This document shows positions 62,567-64,000 of a DNA stretch of 64,000 nt, in pieces (within the stretch, counting starts at the first letter, position 1; each line of letters begins with the position of its first letter). This DNA is from an uncultured Roseburia sp. GTDB lineage: Bacteria; Bacillota; Clostridia; Lachnospirales; Lachnospiraceae. Made by a program: the position numbers and the translations under genes. The stretch lies in assembly GCA_947642555.1 (NCBI GenBank), contig CANRSX010000004.1, forward strand, positions 1-64,000. Reading direction: 5' to 3'. The notes below the pieces were generated by a model, which saw nothing but the letters and a program-made list of their open reading frames with translations, was not told the DNA's origin and did no database searches.

Positions 62567-64000
62567 TCTCCCTCCACAATCTGATAATTATTTTCCTCGC
62601 TCCAGCCGTTGGTATCCTTCAGCCGCTGGGCCATATCCTTTAAGGAGCGCTGCATTTCCTCTAAGTACTCCTCCAGTTCGATTTTCCCCTCGAGATAGAG
62701 CTGTCCGAACATCACGCTGTCGTCGGAAAACTGCTGATCCACCGCCGGTCCGTACAGGTTCAGCTTTACGGTCCGCCCTTCCGGCGCCCAGCCGTCCAGG
62801 GAATCCGTCACCGGCTCCGCCGCGGTGGGCATTAAAAACAGCAGATCCGCCGTGAGGGCCATCCCCTCCGGGGAGCCTAAGAACTGTAAAAAGTCAATGG
62901 CCGCGGAAAGCTGCTCGCCCTCGATGTTGGAGGGAATGCAGTACACCTCGGTGACGTTCGCCCCCATCTCATAGCTGGCCTCGCAGGCGTATTCGCTGTT
63001 GGATTTCGTCAGATACGGGAAGGTAAACACGCCGTATTCAAAATCCGCTCCCATCTGTTTCATATCCTCCACCGTGCTCGGGAAGCCCAGCATCATCGCG
63101 GTTTCTTCGCGGATAAACATCTGCTCCGCTGTCAGATCGTCAATCGCGTTATAGCCCGGCGCCCAGTACTCGCTCCAGTCCTTTAACAGCGGGAATACAT
63201 CGGCGTAGGGGGATTTTGTGATATTGATGATATCCAGATCAATTCCCCGGACGATCTCGTTCGTCTCGATCGTCCCGCTCCCGTTGACATCCAGCTCCGG
63301 AAGGAAATCCTCCACCACCTGATAGGTCAGCAGACGCTCGCACCAGTTATACAGATTGTCCGCCGGTTTGGAATTCGGGAAGGAAAATGACGCATAGCCC
63401 GCATCCTTTAACTTTGCGGACGCCTCCATAAATTCGTCCCAGGTCTCCGGCAGCTCCGTGATCCCCGCATCGGCAAACATATCTTTATTGTAAAACAGTT
63501 TCACGATGCTCATGTAATTACAGACCGAATAATAGGAGGGCAAGATCGCCTGCATCTGCGCATTCACCATCGGCGCGTAAAACTCCTCCCAGGTTGCCGT
63601 CTCTGTGTACGGATTCGGAGACTTCAGAATATCGGTCAGATCCATAATCAGTCCTTTATTGTAGTCTTCCGTCCCCCACGACAGTTTAGAATGAAACACC
63701 TCCGGTGCTGTTCCCCCGGTCAGCTGCATCGTCAGCCATGTGCGCTCATTCTCCCAGTCCACGGGAACAAGCTCCACTTCCACGTCCGGCTGATGCACGT
63801 TATATGCTGCTATGATTGTCGCCCATGCCGCTTTCTTATCGTCTGTTGCCGTTTCACTCGTCGCAAACCGGATGCTGACTTTCCCCTCCGGCTTCCAGGC
63901 CCCGCCGGTCTCCTCTCCCGCGGCGGCTTTGTCCTGCCCGCTCTCCGTGGATACGGCTGCTCCTCCATCGCCGCCGGAGACTTTGCCGCTCCCGGATGTC
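62563..64000 (-). CDS. sugar-binding lipoprotein with EF-hand loop (5' end beyond window)
   Basis: The reading frame stays open from the stop at 62563 to the window edge, so the start and lipobox are missing. The part near the edge is a Gly/Ser-rich linker like those behind lipoboxes, followed by KPEGKVSIRFATSE. It is homologous to the binding protein at 47116-48651, sharing YNKDMFADAGITELPETWDEF and the SPYADVFPLLKDWSEYW region. DVNGSGTIETNE at 63256-63291 is a canonical EF-hand loop. It would feed a permease pair outside the window with a sulfated glycan. Confidence 0.88.
   Translation of the reverse strand, partial: TSGSGKVSGGDGGAAVSTESGQDKAAAGEETGGAWKPEGKVSIRFATSETATDDKKAAWATIIAAYNVHQPDVEVELVPVDWENERTWLTMQLTGGTAPEVFHSKLSWGTEDYNKGLIMDLTDILKSPNPYTETATWEEFYAPMVNAQMQAILPSYYSVCNYMSIVKLFYNKDMFADAGITELPETWDEFMEASAKLKDAGYASFSFPNSKPADNLYNWCERLLTYQVVEDFLPELDVNGSGTIETNEIVRGIDLDIINITKSPYADVFPLLKDWSEYWAPGYNAIDDLTAEQMFIREETAMMLGFPSTVEDMKQMGADFEYGVFTFPYLTKSNSEYACEASYEMGANVTEVYCIPSNIEGEQLSAAIDFLQFLGSPEGMALTADLLFLMPTAAEPVTDSLDGWAPEGRTVKLNLYGPAVDQQFSDDSVMFGQLYLEGKIELEEYLEEMQRSLKDMAQRLKDTNGWSEENNYQIVEGE

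Overview
The window looks like a chromosomal piece of a fairly GC-rich member of the Lachnospiraceae (Clostridia). This is inferred from the gene content: glgC/glgD pair, FabK-type fatty acid operon, DUF4321, DUF1700/DUF4097/PadR cassette, Lpl-type sugar ABC systems, YesM/YesN two-component systems and strong AGGAGG ribosome sites. No rRNA, tRNA, insertion sequence, integrase, phage module or CRISPR array was found. Most genes are on the minus strand.

Left end (1-2400): an AT-richer patch with a DUF3788 protein and a translationally coupled pair, a DUF4365 (PD-(D/E)XK-like) protein followed by a 385-residue protein of unknown family. This is the best candidate in the window for an undescribed, possibly defensive, system. 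2459-4425 is a padR-DUF1700-DUF4097 envelope-stress-like cassette. 4590-13623 holds a sugar ABC transporter with an intracellular CE15-like esterase, a membrane-bound AraC regulator and a fused MFS/spermidine-synthase protein. 13640-19187 holds a 34-bp tandem repeat, an orphan response regulator, a small membrane protein, a ferredoxin, a GPH-type symporter and two tandem membrane diguanylate cyclases.

Centre (19257-35256): a 2-isopropylmalate synthase fused in frame to an AraC-type DNA-binding domain, nth, glgCD, an MGMT-like protein, a flotillin, a MATE exporter, a lipoprotein glycosidase-like protein, a DUF4854-like lipoprotein, an XRE-controlled ABC-2 exporter with duplicated operator-like repeats, gdhA and DUF4321.

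35260-43385 is a complete type II fatty acid operon, acpP-fabK-fabD-fabG-fabF-fabZ-accDA-fabH-fabT. It has a fused carboxyltransferase, no accB or accC, and a FabT-box array with exact 16-bp spacing at its promoter. Divergent from it is a TPP-riboswitch-controlled thiT.

Right end (44432-64000): a sulfated, fucosylated glycan catabolism region. One operon has two permeases, a binding protein, a sulfatase and a GH29 fucosidase, with a divergent YesN/YesM system. A second operon, cut by the window edge, has a binding protein and two more sulfatases. Both binding proteins carry a canonical EF-hand loop. Between them lie an unknown 369-residue protein, a ROK glucokinase, a PBP1A with an 11-residue C-terminal repeat and an Rpn-family nuclease with a heptad-repeat tail.
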